Shown one piece after another: positions 24,704 through 33,550 of a DNA stretch of 64,000 nucleotides. Below the pieces are notes generated by a model. That model did no database searches. It saw nothing but the letters and a program-made list of their open reading frames with translations, and had not been told where the DNA came from. The position numbers were made by a program, and so were the translations under genes. Origin of the DNA: Natronomonas salina (GTDB taxonomy: Archaea > Halobacteriota > Halobacteria > Halobacteriales > Haloarculaceae); the NCBI RefSeq assembly GCF_013391105.1, contig NZ_CP058335.1:1-64000 (forward strand). The letters are read 5' to 3'. Every line of letters starts with the position of its first letter. The first letter of the stretch is position 1.

Positions 24704-25102
24704 CTACCCGCCCGTCAGGACCTCGTCGGGGCGGATGCGCAGGATGATCCGTTCGGACTCGATCGGCTGGGGGTACTCGTCCTCGCCCATGTACCGCCGG
24801 GCGAGTTCGTCGATGTGCTCGCGGGCGCCCTCGGTGGTGACCTCGTCGACCTCGCCGGTCACCGACAGGAACCGGTAGGGGTTCTCCGGGTCGGTCATGC
24901 TGACGGCCACGGTCGGGTCGCGCTCCACGTTCTGGGCCTTCCGGCGGTGCCGTTCGGTGTTGACGAGGATCCGGTCGTCGTCGGCGTCGTAGTCGACCCA
25001 CACCGGCGTCGAGTGGGGCTTGTCCTCCGGACTCATCGTCACCACGTGGGCGAACGTCTCCTTCTCGAACAGGTCCTGGTATTCGCCTGGAATCTCCGAC
25101 AT
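24704..25102 (-). CDS. pyridoxamine-5'-phosphate-oxidase-fold (F420/flavin) protein
   Basis: 132 residues from ATG 25102 (MSEIPGEYQDLF). The split-barrel fold is indicated by FAHVVTMSPEDKPHSTPVWVDYD, ILVNTERHRRKAQNVERDPTVAVSM and PYRFLSVTGEVDEVT, which form the flavin or F420 phosphate-binding strands. Members are F420- or FMN-dependent reductases or heme-binding proteins; haloarchaea use F420, so an F420 role is plausible but not shown. Divergent from prephenate dehydrogenase, 162 bases away. A longer upstream frame is dismissed as it overlaps the divergent promoter. Confidence 0.85.
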   Translation of the reverse strand: MSEIPGEYQDLFEKETFAHVVTMSPEDKPHSTPVWVDYDADDDRILVNTERHRRKAQNVERDPTVAVSMTDPENPYRFLSVTGEVDEVTTEGAREHIDELARRYMGEDEYPQPIESERIILRIRPDEVLTGG

Positions 25103-25264
25103 GCTTCGTCGTTGTACCGCTCGACAGATAGACCTGTCCGCGAACGGGCATTCGGAATCCGGCACATCGCGACGTGATAGCTCGCCGGATGGATTCGGTC
25201 AGCAGCGGTCTCCCCGCCTCCCCGGAACGAACGCCTTTTGAGCGACGCGGGGCAATCCGGGGCC

Positions 25265-26005
25265 ATGCAACTGCTGGTCGTCGGCGCGGGTGAGATGGGG
25301 CGGTGGTTCGCCCGGTCCAGCGGCGCCGACGAGGTCGCCTTCGCCGACCGCGACCGGGCCGTCGCCGAAGCGGCCGCCGACGCACTCGCCGAGACCACAC
25401 CATCCCGTGCGGTGCCGCTGGACGGGGACGAGCGGTTCGACGCGGTCTGTCTCGCGGTGCCGATGAATACTATCCCCGGTGCCGTCGCCGAGCACGCCGA
25501 CCGGGCGACCGAGGCGGTCGTCGACGTCTCCGGGGAGATGCGCGACTCCGTCGCCGCGTTGCGCGAACACGCCGAGGGTCGGGAGCGAGCGAGCTTCCAC
25601 CCGCTGTTCTCGGCGTCGAACGCCCCGGGGAACGTCCCAGTCGTCGTCGACGAGGACGGTCCCGTGGTGGCGTCCATCCGCGAGACGCTGTCGGCGGCCG
25701 GCAACGAGGTCTTCGAGACGACGCCCGCGGAACACGACCGGGCGATGGAGACCGTCCAGGCGAAGGCCCACACCGCCGTGCTGGCGTACGCGCTCGCGGG
25801 CGACGACGTCGACCCGCGGTTCCACACGACGCTGTCGGCGCCGCTCGGCGACCTCGTCGCACAGGTCGTCGACGGCACCCCCGAGGTCTACGCCGACATC
25901 CAGGACCGGTACGACGGCAGCGAGGCGGTCGCCGAGGCCGCCCGGACGCTCGCCGACGCGGACCGCGAGGCGTTCGTCGACCTCTACGAGGACGCCGGCC
26001 GATGA
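25265..26005 (+). CDS. tyrA: prephenate dehydrogenase (tyrosine synthesis)
   Basis: 246 residues. It has a Rossmann fold with GAGEMGRWFARSSG, the AVPMNTI and VDVSGEMRDSV segments and a helical C-terminal domain with HDRAMETVQAKAHTA, which contains the catalytic-site His. It oxidises prephenate to 4-hydroxyphenylpyruvate using NAD(P). Start ATG 25265 gives the full nucleotide-binding strand. Its stop overlaps the ATG of the Rsm22-like gene (ATGA). Other steps of the pathway (shikimate kinase, chorismate mutase, AroA, AroC) are also in this window but in separate units. Confidence 0.9.
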   Translation: MQLLVVGAGEMGRWFARSSGADEVAFADRDRAVAEAAADALAETTPSRAVPLDGDERFDAVCLAVPMNTIPGAVAEHADRATEAVVDVSGEMRDSVAALREHAEGRERASFHPLFSASNAPGNVPVVVDEDGPVVASIRETLSAAGNEVFETTPAEHDRAMETVQAKAHTAVLAYALAGDDVDPRFHTTLSAPLGDLVAQVVDGTPEVYADIQDRYDGSEAVAEAARTLADADREAFVDLYEDAGR

Positions 26006-27396
26006 CCGACACCGACGCCATCCTCGACAACGCGCGGTACCTCCGGAACGTCCGCCCGATCGACCCCGAGGAGATCTACGAGTACGTCGACGGCCAGCCC
26101 CACCCGGCGGTCGTCCGGCAGACCCTCCGCGAGCACGTCTTCGAACTCGGCCTCCGCGAGCGCGAGGACGGCACCTTCGTCCCCGTCGAGGAGGGACCGG
26201 TCTCGTCGACGTTCGCCGGCGTCGAACGCTTCCCGGAGGAGCACGCCCGCCGGCTGGAGGACCTGCTCGTCGAACGGTACGGTCCCGGCTGGCCCGACGG
26301 CGACAGCGGCGACGACCTCCGCGAGCGCATCGACCGCATGAAGGAGGCGTACTTCGCCGACGCGGCCGTCACGTACGACGCCGACACGGCGCTGGCCTAC
26401 GCCATCTACCACCTCCCGGACTACTACGCGGCGATCCAGTACCTCCTCGACGACCTCGCCCGCGACGGCCTGCTCGCCCGGAAGCTCCGCGTCCTCGACG
26501 TCGGCGCCGGGACGGGCGGCCCCGCGCTCGGTCTCCACGACTTCCTGCCCGACGACGCGCTCGTCGACTACGACGCCGTCGAGCCGAGCGAGGCCGCCGA
26601 CGTCCTCGAGGAGATGCTCGCGGCGACCCGGCCGGGCTTCGACGAGACGGTCCACCGGGAGACCGCCGAGGCGTTCGACCCCGAGACGGAGTACGACCTC
26701 GTGGTGTTCGGCAACGTCCTCTCGGAACTCGAGGCGCCCGCCGACGCCGTCGAGCGGTACCTCGACGCGCTGGCCGACGACGGGACGATCGTCGCGCTGT
26801 CGCCAGCCGAGGAGCGGACCGCGACCCGCCTGCGGGAGATCGAACGCGACCTCGTCGACCGTCGACGGGCTGCTACGGTCTACGCCCCGACGCTCCGGCT
26901 TTGGCCGAGCGAGACGCCGGACGACTACGGCTGGACGTTCCGGCGGGAGCGCGACCTCGAGGTACCGTCCTTCCAGCGGCGCCTCGACGAGGCCGCCGCC
27001 GGCGACGGCACCTACGTCAACGTCGACGTGCAGTTCGCCTACCTCCTGCTGCGGACCGACGGCCGCCGGGCCGTCGAGTACGAGCCCGACCCCGACGAGG
27101 TGGCGAAGATGGCCGAGATGGAGCGGCACGTCACCGACCGGATCGACCTCGACGCGCTGAAGCTCTCGCCGAACCTCGCCGACGAGGGGAACCCGCTGTT
27201 CAAGGTCAGCGACGGCTCCGAGCAGGTCGACCACTACGCCGTGTTGACCCGGGAGTCGGCGCTCAACGAGGACCTCCAGCGGGCGCCCTACGGCGCGCTC
27301 CTGCGCTTCGAGAACGTCCTCGCGCTGTGGAACGACGACGAGGAGGCGTACAACCTGGTCGTCGACGCCGAGACCGTCGTCGACCGGCTGGCCTGA
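26002..27396 (+). CDS. Rsm22-like ribosomal methyltransferase family protein
   Basis: 464 residues. The central SAM-binding motif is LRVLDVGAGTGGPALGL (motif I), then LVVFGNVLSEL (motif IV position) and DDGTIVALSPAEERTATRLREIER. The N-terminal helical region (YYAAIQYLLDDLARDGLLARKL) and the whole layout match the Rsm22 family, linked to small ribosomal subunit maturation in mitochondria and archaea. I see no cysteine cluster for the iron-sulfur site reported in some members. Translationally coupled to TyrA by the overlap; no functional link is obvious. Confidence 0.82.
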   Translation: MTDTDAILDNARYLRNVRPIDPEEIYEYVDGQPHPAVVRQTLREHVFELGLREREDGTFVPVEEGPVSSTFAGVERFPEEHARRLEDLLVERYGPGWPDGDSGDDLRERIDRMKEAYFADAAVTYDADTALAYAIYHLPDYYAAIQYLLDDLARDGLLARKLRVLDVGAGTGGPALGLHDFLPDDALVDYDAVEPSEAADVLEEMLAATRPGFDETVHRETAEAFDPETEYDLVVFGNVLSELEAPADAVERYLDALADDGTIVALSPAEERTATRLREIERDLVDRRRAATVYAPTLRLWPSETPDDYGWTFRRERDLEVPSFQRRLDEAAAGDGTYVNVDVQFAYLLLRTDGRRAVEYEPDPDEVAKMAEMERHVTDRIDLDALKLSPNLADEGNPLFKVSDGSEQVDHYAVLTRESALNEDLQRAPYGALLRFENVLALWNDDEEAYNLVVDAETVVDRLA

Positions 27397-27471
27397 ACGC
27401 GGCACCGACTGTCGACCGCCGAGCGGCCCACCTCCCGACGCGCTTTTGCGACGGGCCGACGCAGGCCGGGT

Positions 27472-28248
27472 ATGGACATCCTGCTGACGAACGACGACGG
27501 CATCGAGGCCGTCGGGATCCGGGCGCTGTACGAGGCCCTCGAGCCGGTCGCCGACGTGACGGTGGTGGCGCCGGCCGACGACCAGAGCGCCGTCGGACGG
27601 CAGCTCTCGCACAACGTCGAACTCCACGACCACGAACTCGGCTACGCGGTCGACGGCACGCCGACCGACTGCGTCGTCGCCGCCGTCGGCGCCCTCGACT
27701 TCGACCCGGACCTCGTCGTCGCCGGCTGCAACGAGGGCGCCAACCTCGGCGAGTACGTCCTGGGGCGCTCCGGGACCGTCTCCGCCGCCGTGGAGGCCGC
27801 CTTCTTCGGCGTCCCGGCCATCGCCGCCTCCGTCTACTTCCCGGTCGGCGACGTCACCTACGAGGAGCTCGAGCCCGATCGCGACGACTTCGCCGAGGCC
27901 GCCCGCGCGGTCCGGTACCTCGTCGAACACGGTCCCGGCGTCGACGTCTTCGAGGGCGTCGACTACCTGAACGTCAACGCGCCGCTGCCGCCGGAGTCGG
28001 GCCACGCCGAGATGGAGATCACCCGCCCCTCGCACGTCTACGAGATGGACGCCGAACGCGAGGGCGACACCATCCGCATCCGCGACGGCATCTGGCAGCA
28101 GATGGCCGAGGGCGACATCTCCGACCCGCTCGGCAGCGACCGCCGGGCCGTCGTCGAGGGCCGTGTCAGCGTCTCGCCGCTCACCGCGCCGCACACGACA
28201 GAGGACCACGAGGCGCTGGACGGGCTCGCGGAGACGTACGGCGAGTGA
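27472..28248 (+). CDS. surE: SurE 5'-nucleotidase
   Basis: 258 residues. The family signature starts the protein: MDILLTNDDGIEAVGIRAL, with the metal-binding Asp pair D8-D9; then APADDQSAVGRQLSH, AVDGTPTDCV and VAGCNEGANLGEYVLGRSGTVSAA, containing the N and S ligands. SurE hydrolyses nucleoside 5'-monophosphates (and 3' forms) and acts in nucleotide turnover. A CTTTTGC element lies about 28 bases upstream of the ATG. Convergent with the winged-helix gene, 18 bases apart. Confidence 0.95.
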   Translation: MDILLTNDDGIEAVGIRALYEALEPVADVTVVAPADDQSAVGRQLSHNVELHDHELGYAVDGTPTDCVVAAVGALDFDPDLVVAGCNEGANLGEYVLGRSGTVSAAVEAAFFGVPAIAASVYFPVGDVTYEELEPDRDDFAEAARAVRYLVEHGPGVDVFEGVDYLNVNAPLPPESGHAEMEITRPSHVYEMDAEREGDTIRIRDGIWQQMAEGDISDPLGSDRRAVVEGRVSVSPLTAPHTTEDHEALDGLAETYGE

Positions 28249-28266
28249 CCGCGAGTCCGCGGCGCC

Positions 28267-28551
28267 TCACCCGGAGAAGCCGAAGGCCTCCTGGTCGATC
28301 TCCGTCTCGACGTAGTCCGAACCGCGGTCGGACACCTCGTAGTACTCGCCCTCGCGGTCCAGTTGCCTGACGAGGCCCGCGTCCTCCAGTCCCGACAGCG
28401 CCTCGTTCACGGCGGTCGAGCCGTGGGACTCGTCGGCGTAGGCGTCGAGGTTGGCGACGATGCTGTCCGGCGAGAGCGCGACGCCCGCCTGGTAGAGGAC
28501 GCGCATCACCGGCTCGGTCGCTTCGGTCTGTTGGTCGGATGACAGCTCCAT
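28267..28551 (-). CDS. winged-helix DNA-binding protein
   Basis: 94 residues from ATG 28551. The single helix-turn-helix region is PVMRVLYQAGVALSPDSIVANL, then HGSTAVNEALSGLEDAGLVRQLDREGEYYEVSDRG, the wing typical of haloarchaeal phage-repressor-like or PadR-like small regulators. The ORF frame extends much further upstream but the extension is out of character, so the ATG at 28551 is preferred. Divergent from the cupredoxin gene (129 bases), which makes that gene a possible target. Confidence 0.78.
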   Translation of the reverse strand: MELSSDQQTEATEPVMRVLYQAGVALSPDSIVANLDAYADESHGSTAVNEALSGLEDAGLVRQLDREGEYYEVSDRGSDYVETEIDQEAFGFSG

Positions 28552-28680
28552 ATCGAGACGCACACATCGAAGCCTGTTAACTGGTCTGCCGGCGGACCGA
28601 CCCGGGTACCCACGCTGGCCGGCCGGCGAGTAATCGCGCCGACCGAAAATACTGTCAATGAAGTGAACGAACCCGGACGT

Positions 28681-29232
28681 ATGAGCGACGGACCATCCCG
28701 TCGACGGCGAACAGTCCTGACAGCCTGTGCGGCCGGCCTGGCGTCGCTGGCCGGCTGTGGGAATCCGCTCTCGGACTCCGGCGACGACGGCCAGAACGGC
28801 ACGTCGGGTGACGAGCCGAACGGGACGTCGGGGAACGAGACGACCGGAAATGGGACGAACGGGACGTCGGGGAACGAGACGAACGGCGGTACGGGCGGGG
28901 GTATCGACGCAGGATCGACGATCCGCCTCGGCGGCGAGAGCCAGGGCTGGGTCGGCGAGGAACCGGAGTCCATCGCCGGCGAGACGAACCCGCCGCTCCA
29001 GCTCCAGGCGGGCGAGACCTACGAGATCGTCTGGGAGAACCTCGACGGCGCGGAGCACGAGCTCATCTTCGTCGACGAGAACGGTGAGGAGGTGGCGGCC
29101 TCCGAGTCCTCGGAGTCGGAGGGCGAGACCGTCTCCATGGAGGTCACGGCCAGCGAGGAGTTCGCGGAGTACTTCTGCGAGTACCACCCCGAGGCGATGC
29201 GCGGCAGCGTCGAGGTCGCCGCCGGCGAGTAG
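28681..29232 (+). CDS. Tat lipoprotein cupredoxin (plastocyanin/halocyanin-like)
   Basis: 183 residues. A Tat signal with RRRRTVLTACAAGLASLAGC gives a lipid-modified Cys near residue 24. A Gly/Asn/Thr/Ser-rich linker (about 35-70, with repeats of NGTSGNET) connects to a cupredoxin domain whose copper ligands are the His in EHELIFV and C-x2-H-x4-M in FCEYHPEAM. Such halocyanin-like proteins carry electrons on the outer face of the membrane. The DNA encoding the linker has a near-repeat of about 36 bases (around 28820-28885). An A/T box (GAAAATAC) lies about 33 bases upstream. Confidence 0.92.
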   Translation: MSDGPSRRRRTVLTACAAGLASLAGCGNPLSDSGDDGQNGTSGDEPNGTSGNETTGNGTNGTSGNETNGGTGGGIDAGSTIRLGGESQGWVGEEPESIAGETNPPLQLQAGETYEIVWENLDGAEHELIFVDENGEEVAASESSESEGETVSMEVTASEEFAEYFCEYHPEAMRGSVEVAAGE

Positions 29233-29618
29233 GGCCGACAGTCGGCCCCGGACGACGGCCGTCGGCGTTAGCGGATCGGGAAACTGCCCCGAATATCGTC
29301 GTGTAGGTGGGGTTCATCTGTACGTTCTACCGGTACAGCGATCGGCAGAATCGGCTCTCTCCGAACCTCAGTCCCTGGGATCTGCTGGTGCAGGGAACTC
29401 GCATATGGGCCTAACTAGTCCCGTACCGTCTCAGATGAGGAATATCAGCTAACTGAAAATATCATACTGTTTCTATATACCGAATAATTAATTAGAGCCT
29501 GTTGAAGTATAATCTATATGCACCTAGCCCTGATTGGACCGATAGTAGATTCACCGGCTGCACCGGATCGGACGGCCCCAAGTCGGTATTCTCCCCGGTA
29601 GCACCTCTCTTATCAACA
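29233..29618. other. AT-rich intergenic region
   Basis: No gene seen. The right half (about 29440-29520) is unusually AT-rich for this genome (runs such as AATAATTAATTAG). GGTATTCT at about 29585-29592 is a plausible A/T box for the next gene. GAGCCTGTTGAAG near 29494 resembles the end of some transposable elements, but no partner repeat is visible. Confidence 0.6.
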
Positions 29619-30950
29619 ATGAATATCGACCACCGATGGTTTCGCGTGTTCTTCGTGGTGTTACTCGTCGTCCTCCTGCTGCCGTTCCCCTACTCGTATC
29701 TCACTGCGGCCGATTCGTACACGTACGATTCGAGCGTCGGGGAGCAGGTCGCACCGGAACGAAACGCTACGACCGTCATCGTGGCAGACAGCCACGGGGG
29801 TGGGTCCGTCGCCTCGGTCGCACCCGATGGGACACTACAGTACTACAACACCACGTACGACGCGTATCACGACGTCGATCAAGTTACAGGGCAACCCTCC
29901 ACCGTCGAGTACATCGCCCACGAGATCATCCCCGCGAGTCAGTGTGCTGGCGGGACAGCCGGGAACGGGGACTGCTATCGAACTGTCATCGAACGGTTGG
30001 ACGTGGAAACGGGCGAAACCACGCAGCTCTACAGTCGAATCCGACCGAAGCGAGGCTCCACGGCCGCCCACGACTTCGACCGCATCGACGAGAACCGGGT
30101 CGCGATCGCGGAGATCGGAGAGCCCGACCGCGTCTCTATCGTGAACACCGAGACCGGCATCATCACGTGGACCTGGGACCCCCAGTCGGATCTCCCTGTC
30201 ACGAGCGGCGGGATATTCCCCGACGACTGGACGCACCTCAACGACGTCGAGGTGCTGAACGATAGCCGGATCATGGTGAGTCTCCGCAACCAGGACCAGG
30301 TAGTGTTCGTGAACCGCTCGACCGGTATGAACGACTCCTGGACGTTGGGCGAGGACGACGACCACGACACCCTCTACGAACAGCACAATCCCGACTACAT
30401 CGACGCCAGTCGTGGGGGACCAGCGGTACTCGTCGCCGACTCCGAAAACAGCCGTATCGTCGAGTATCAACGCGAGGGAGAGTCGTGGACCCGATCGTGG
30501 GAGTGGAGCGACGACCGGTTACAGTGGGCGCGCGACGCAGATCGGCTCCCGAATGGCAATACACTGATTACTGATACGAACGGCGGACGGGTACTCGAAG
30601 TAGACCGTCAGGGGGAGATCGTGTGGTCGATGGATTACGCCGGCCCGTACGAGGCGGAACGGCTGACGACACAACCCGAGAGCAAAGATGGGGAATCCGC
30701 GCAGTCGAACGAGCTGGTGTCACGAAGTGAGGGGGGAGGACAGACCAGCAGTGAGGGCGGAACGAGTATCACGCGGGCGGTGGTCGATCTGTTCCCACCC
30801 CTGCTCATCAACGGCGCACTGTACATGCTCCCGGTCTGGGTCACTCCGATAAGCGTCGTCTGTCTGTTCGGCGCAATCGCCGTCGTTATCGGATGGGCCG
30901 GATTCGAACTGTACCACTCTCCGTACCGAATATCGGTCACGACCGAATAG
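29619..30950 (+). CDS. arylsulfotransferase (ASST)-like membrane-anchored beta-propeller
   Basis: 443 residues from ATG 29619 (MNIDHRWFRVFFVV). An N-terminal signal-anchor helix (residues 9-28) is followed by an extracellular six-bladed propeller: HGGGSVASVAPDGTL, TAAHDFDRIDENRVAIAEIG, WTHLNDVEVLNDSRIMVSLRN and RDADRLPNGNTLITDTNGGRVLEVDRQGEIVW. These repeated NGNTLIxD-type segments mark ASST/arylsulfotransferase-like proteins. Two further TM helices near the C terminus (residues about 390-430) anchor it. Base composition is clearly lower in GC than its neighbours. Many haloarchaeal homologues exist; whether it transfers sulfate is not known. Confidence 0.8.
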   Translation: MNIDHRWFRVFFVVLLVVLLLPFPYSYLTAADSYTYDSSVGEQVAPERNATTVIVADSHGGGSVASVAPDGTLQYYNTTYDAYHDVDQVTGQPSTVEYIAHEIIPASQCAGGTAGNGDCYRTVIERLDVETGETTQLYSRIRPKRGSTAAHDFDRIDENRVAIAEIGEPDRVSIVNTETGIITWTWDPQSDLPVTSGGIFPDDWTHLNDVEVLNDSRIMVSLRNQDQVVFVNRSTGMNDSWTLGEDDDHDTLYEQHNPDYIDASRGGPAVLVADSENSRIVEYQREGESWTRSWEWSDDRLQWARDADRLPNGNTLITDTNGGRVLEVDRQGEIVWSMDYAGPYEAERLTTQPESKDGESAQSNELVSRSEGGGQTSSEGGTSITRAVVDLFPPLLINGALYMLPVWVTPISVVCLFGAIAVVIGWAGFELYHSPYRISVTTE

Positions 30951-31011
30951 TACGTCAAATGTGAGTGGGCTCCTTCCGTCCCTCTGATATTCTGTATCGG
31001 GCGGTCTCCGC

Positions 31012-31314
31012 CTACCGTGTCTCCCGCTGCTCGACCTTGTTCAGCTCGATGAGCAGCCGGAAGATGGCCTTCACGAGGTTCGCGTCGACGTCGAACTGCT
31101 CGGCGTTGTCGCCGGCGCGCTCCATGACGGCCTCCTCCTGGGACTCGTCGGTCGTCGGCAGCCCCTTCTCGCGCTTGACGGCCGCGATGCCCTCGGCGAC
31201 GTAGGTCCGCTGGGCGATGAGCTCGACGATCTCGCGGTCGATGGTCTGGATCTCCTCGCGGAGTTCGTCGAGATCCATCTCTGCCGGGTCGCCTCGCTCT
31301 GGTTGGTCGTTCAT
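31012..31314 (-). CDS. chorismate mutase (AroQ type)
   Basis: 100 residues. The helical AroQ fold is shown by MDLDELREEIQTIDREIVELIAQR, the conserved R-x10-K (VAEGIAAVKREKG) and the QEEAVMERA helix. It converts chorismate to prephenate, the substrate of the TyrA at 25265. I start it at 31314 because that ATG overlaps the stop of the shikimate kinase gene (ATGA), the usual coupling here; a longer start at 31353 would add 13 acidic residues. Cotranscribed with shikimate kinase, so both act in the same pathway. Confidence 0.9.
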   Translation of the reverse strand: MNDQPERGDPAEMDLDELREEIQTIDREIVELIAQRTYVAEGIAAVKREKGLPTTDESQEEAVMERAGDNAEQFDVDANLVKAIFRLLIELNKVEQRETR

Positions 31315-32159
31315 CTCGTCGTCGCTCCGGTCTGTTGTGTCGTCGTGAGCCATGTGTGTCCCTCTCGTTCGCTCCAGGTGCCCTCGAGTTCCTCCAGCGC
31401 CGCGCGGTCGCCGACGGCGGTGTAGCTCGGTCCCGTCCCGGACAGCGACGCCGCGCAGTCGGGCATCGCCTCGACGACGGGCTCGCTCGGGAACCCGAGC
31501 GCCGCGCAGAACGCGAAGCCGTTGACGCCCATCGCCCGCTCGTAGTCGCCGTCCAGCGCCAGGTCCCGGACCACGTCGGCGGTCGGCGCGACGCGCTCGC
31601 AGCGCGAGACGTCGGCGTCCGCCGAGAACGATCGCTCCTCGGGCGTGTAGACGAGGACGTCCCAGTCGGGTTCGTCCCGGCGGAGCAGTTCGTCCTCGGC
31701 GTTGTCGGTGACGGTGACGCCGCCGAGCATGGAAGCGGAGGCGTCGTCGAAGGCGCCGGTCACGGTCACGCCGGCGTCGCGGGCTGCCTCGACGCCGAGG
31801 CGACAGGCGTCCTCGCGGTCAATCGCCTCGAGCGCGTCGAGCGCGTCGAGGGTCGCAAGCACTGTCGCGTTCGCAGCGGCGCTGGAGGACTTGAGTCCGG
31901 AGGCCATCGGCACGTCGCTCTCGGTGCGGACGTGGCCGCCCTCGCCGTCGCCGAACCGGTCGACGACCATCTCGACGCAGCGCTCGACGAGCCGGGTGTC
32001 GGCGTCGGGCGCTCCGGCGACCTTGCCGGTCACGGGCCCGGACGCGTCGAGTTCCACCGTCGCCTCCGTGTAGGCGTCGATGGCGAACGCCGACCCGTAG
32101 CCGTTCGCGAGGGCGTTCAGCACCGTGCCCGCCGCCGGGGCGGCCGCGCGACCGTTCAT
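31311..32159 (-). CDS. aroK: archaeal shikimate kinase (GHMP family)
   Basis: 282 residues. This is the GHMP-type enzyme archaea use instead of bacterial AroK: the ATP-binding loop is VPMASGLKSSSAAANATVLA (near residues 88-107), with the third motif SLSGTGPSYTAVGD near the C terminus. It phosphorylates shikimate for EPSP formation by the AroA at 46090. A GTG directly before the ATG is in frame; I chose ATG 32159. GCTTTGTAG about 26 bases upstream may be the A/T box. Overlaps the downstream chorismate mutase start by four bases. Confidence 0.92.
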   Translation of the reverse strand: MNGRAAAPAAGTVLNALANGYGSAFAIDAYTEATVELDASGPVTGKVAGAPDADTRLVERCVEMVVDRFGDGEGGHVRTESDVPMASGLKSSSAAANATVLATLDALDALEAIDREDACRLGVEAARDAGVTVTGAFDDASASMLGGVTVTDNAEDELLRRDEPDWDVLVYTPEERSFSADADVSRCERVAPTADVVRDLALDGDYERAMGVNGFAFCAALGFPSEPVVEAMPDCAASLSGTGPSYTAVGDRAALEELEGTWSEREGHTWLTTTQQTGATTR

Positions 32160-32243
32160 CACCTCTCTCTCGCCGTGGCGGCTACAAAGCGGTGGCGGTT
32201 AGCGCAAGGCCGAACCCGGAGCGCTCCGGCGTTCCATCCCCGA

Positions 32244-32663
32244 TCAGGCTTCCAGCAGTTCGACCAGGTGTCCGTCCGGGTCCCGTATGAACACGAGGCG
32301 CGTGCCGCTGGCGGTGGTCTGCGGCTCGCTCACGCGCTCGACGGCCGCCGGCAGGTCGTCGACGAACGCGTCCACGTCGTCGACGGCCAGTCCGAGGTGG
32401 GCGGCGCCCGGCTGATTCAGTTCGGCGCCGGTGTGGTCGTCGCCAGCGGGTTCGTACTCGACGAGTTCGACGCGGACGCCGTCGGCGTCGAGGTGGGCGA
32501 ACGACCCGGACGCCCCCGGGACATCGACCGCCGTCGCGAACGCGTCGCCGGCGACCTCGAACCGGTCGCGGACGTCCAGTCCGAGGCCGTCGCGGTAGAA
32601 CTCGACCGACCGCTCGAGGTCGGTCACGGTCAGTCCGACGTGGTGTGCGGAGAGGTTCGGCAC
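32244..32663 (-). CDS. VOC-family glyoxalase-like protein
   Basis: 139 residues, two short VOC modules: HHVGLTVTDLERSVEFYRDGLGL (with the first metal-ligand His) and AAHLGLAVDDVDAFVDDL, ending in RDPDGHLVELLEA, where the Glu is the last ligand. This pattern fits glyoxalase I-like and bleomycin-resistance-like proteins. The substrate is unknown. It stands alone between shikimate kinase and a zinc-ribbon gene; both are on the same strand, so a loose operon is possible. Confidence 0.88.
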   Translation of the reverse strand: MPNLSAHHVGLTVTDLERSVEFYRDGLGLDVRDRFEVAGDAFATAVDVPGASGSFAHLDADGVRVELVEYEPAGDDHTGAELNQPGAAHLGLAVDDVDAFVDDLPAAVERVSEPQTTASGTRLVFIRDPDGHLVELLEA

Positions 32664-32740
32664 GTTCGACGGGTCGCTCGCACGCGGAGAAGAGCTTTCG
32701 AAATCGGCGCCTCGCCGGGAGAGTCGCGGTTAGACTGGGG

Positions 32741-32932
32741 TCAGCGCTCCAGGTACGTCACGTCGCGTTCGACCTCGTAGCCCTTCGGCACCCCGACGAT
32801 CTCGAGACAACCCTCGCAGAGCGGTTTCTCCATGTCCTTGTTGTTCTGGCGTTCGAGCACCACGGCGTCGGCGAGCGGGACGACCGCGTCGCAGCGACTG
32901 CAGACCGTCTTGTTCCCGTCGATGATCTCCAT
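32741..32932 (-). CDS. small CxxC...CxxC zinc-binding protein
   Basis: 63 residues from ATG 32932 (MEIIDGNKTVCSRCDAVV). CSRC near residues 11-14 and CEGC near 40-43 would bind one zinc ion. It resembles single-ribbon haloarchaeal proteins. No function known. A much longer upstream frame is dismissed because it runs through the divergent DUF5796-like gene. Confidence 0.78.
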   Translation of the reverse strand: MEIIDGNKTVCSRCDAVVPLADAVVLERQNNKDMEKPLCEGCLEIVGVPKGYEVERDVTYLER

Positions 32933-33082
32933 ACCGATTCCAGGTCTGTCGACGAGTAAGCGTTCTGTCCCGTTTCGAGGACCGATATCAGTCGGTTCGG
33001 GACGTGTGCGACGAAATAAATCGCTTCCGGGGGTCGCGTGCCAATCGCCTCCCTTTTGACCGTACCCGTCCAACGGCCGGCA

Positions 33083-33550
33083 ATGAGCTACCGAAGCGAC
33101 GTCGCTCCGGAGACGCTCCAGATCTCGCTGGAACCGGAGGGGATCGAGGTGGAGTACCTGGACGGCCGGTCGGTGTTCTACCACGGCGTGCCGGCCGTCC
33201 GCGAGGGGTCGGTCGTCTGCGGGCCCGGCAAGGACGTCCACGTCCTCGTCACGTCGCCGGACGAGCGCGAGGGCGTGATGGTCTACGTGAACGACCGGGA
33301 CACCCACGACGAGATCCTCGAGACGACGGGCGTCGGCCGGGTCCTCCTCGAGCGGGACGAGGAGACGTCGCTGTTCCCCGGCGTCGACGCGACGAACCAC
33401 GGCTACCGGATCGAGGTGACGGCCGACCCCGAGGCCGCCCGCGGGCGCGTGTTCGTCTTCGCGGAGGACGGCCGCGGTGAGTCCTCCTACGAGATCGTCG
33501 CCCCCGAAAACGGCGGGGACGCCGAGGGCGAGAGGACCGGAACCGAGTGA
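33083..33550 (+). CDS. conserved haloarchaeal protein (DUF5796-like)
   Basis: 155 residues. It is mostly beta-strands with a Glu/Gly-rich tail: ISLEPEGIEVEYLDGRSVFYHG, CGPGKDVHVLVT, GVMVYVNDRDTHDEILETTGVGRVLLE and GRVFVFAEDGRGESSYEIVAPE. I recall this signature from the haloarchaeal DUF5796 family. No function is known. Start ATG 33083 has CTTTTGACC about 28 bases upstream. Its TGA overlaps the next ATG (TGATG). Confidence 0.82.
   Translation: MSYRSDVAPETLQISLEPEGIEVEYLDGRSVFYHGVPAVREGSVVCGPGKDVHVLVTSPDEREGVMVYVNDRDTHDEILETTGVGRVLLERDEETSLFPGVDATNHGYRIEVTADPEAARGRVFVFAEDGRGESSYEIVAPENGGDAEGERTGTE

Noticed and set aside
29494-29512. End of an insertion sequence (GAGCCTGTTGAAG)
   Set aside because: No matching inverted partner, target duplication or transposase was found within the window.
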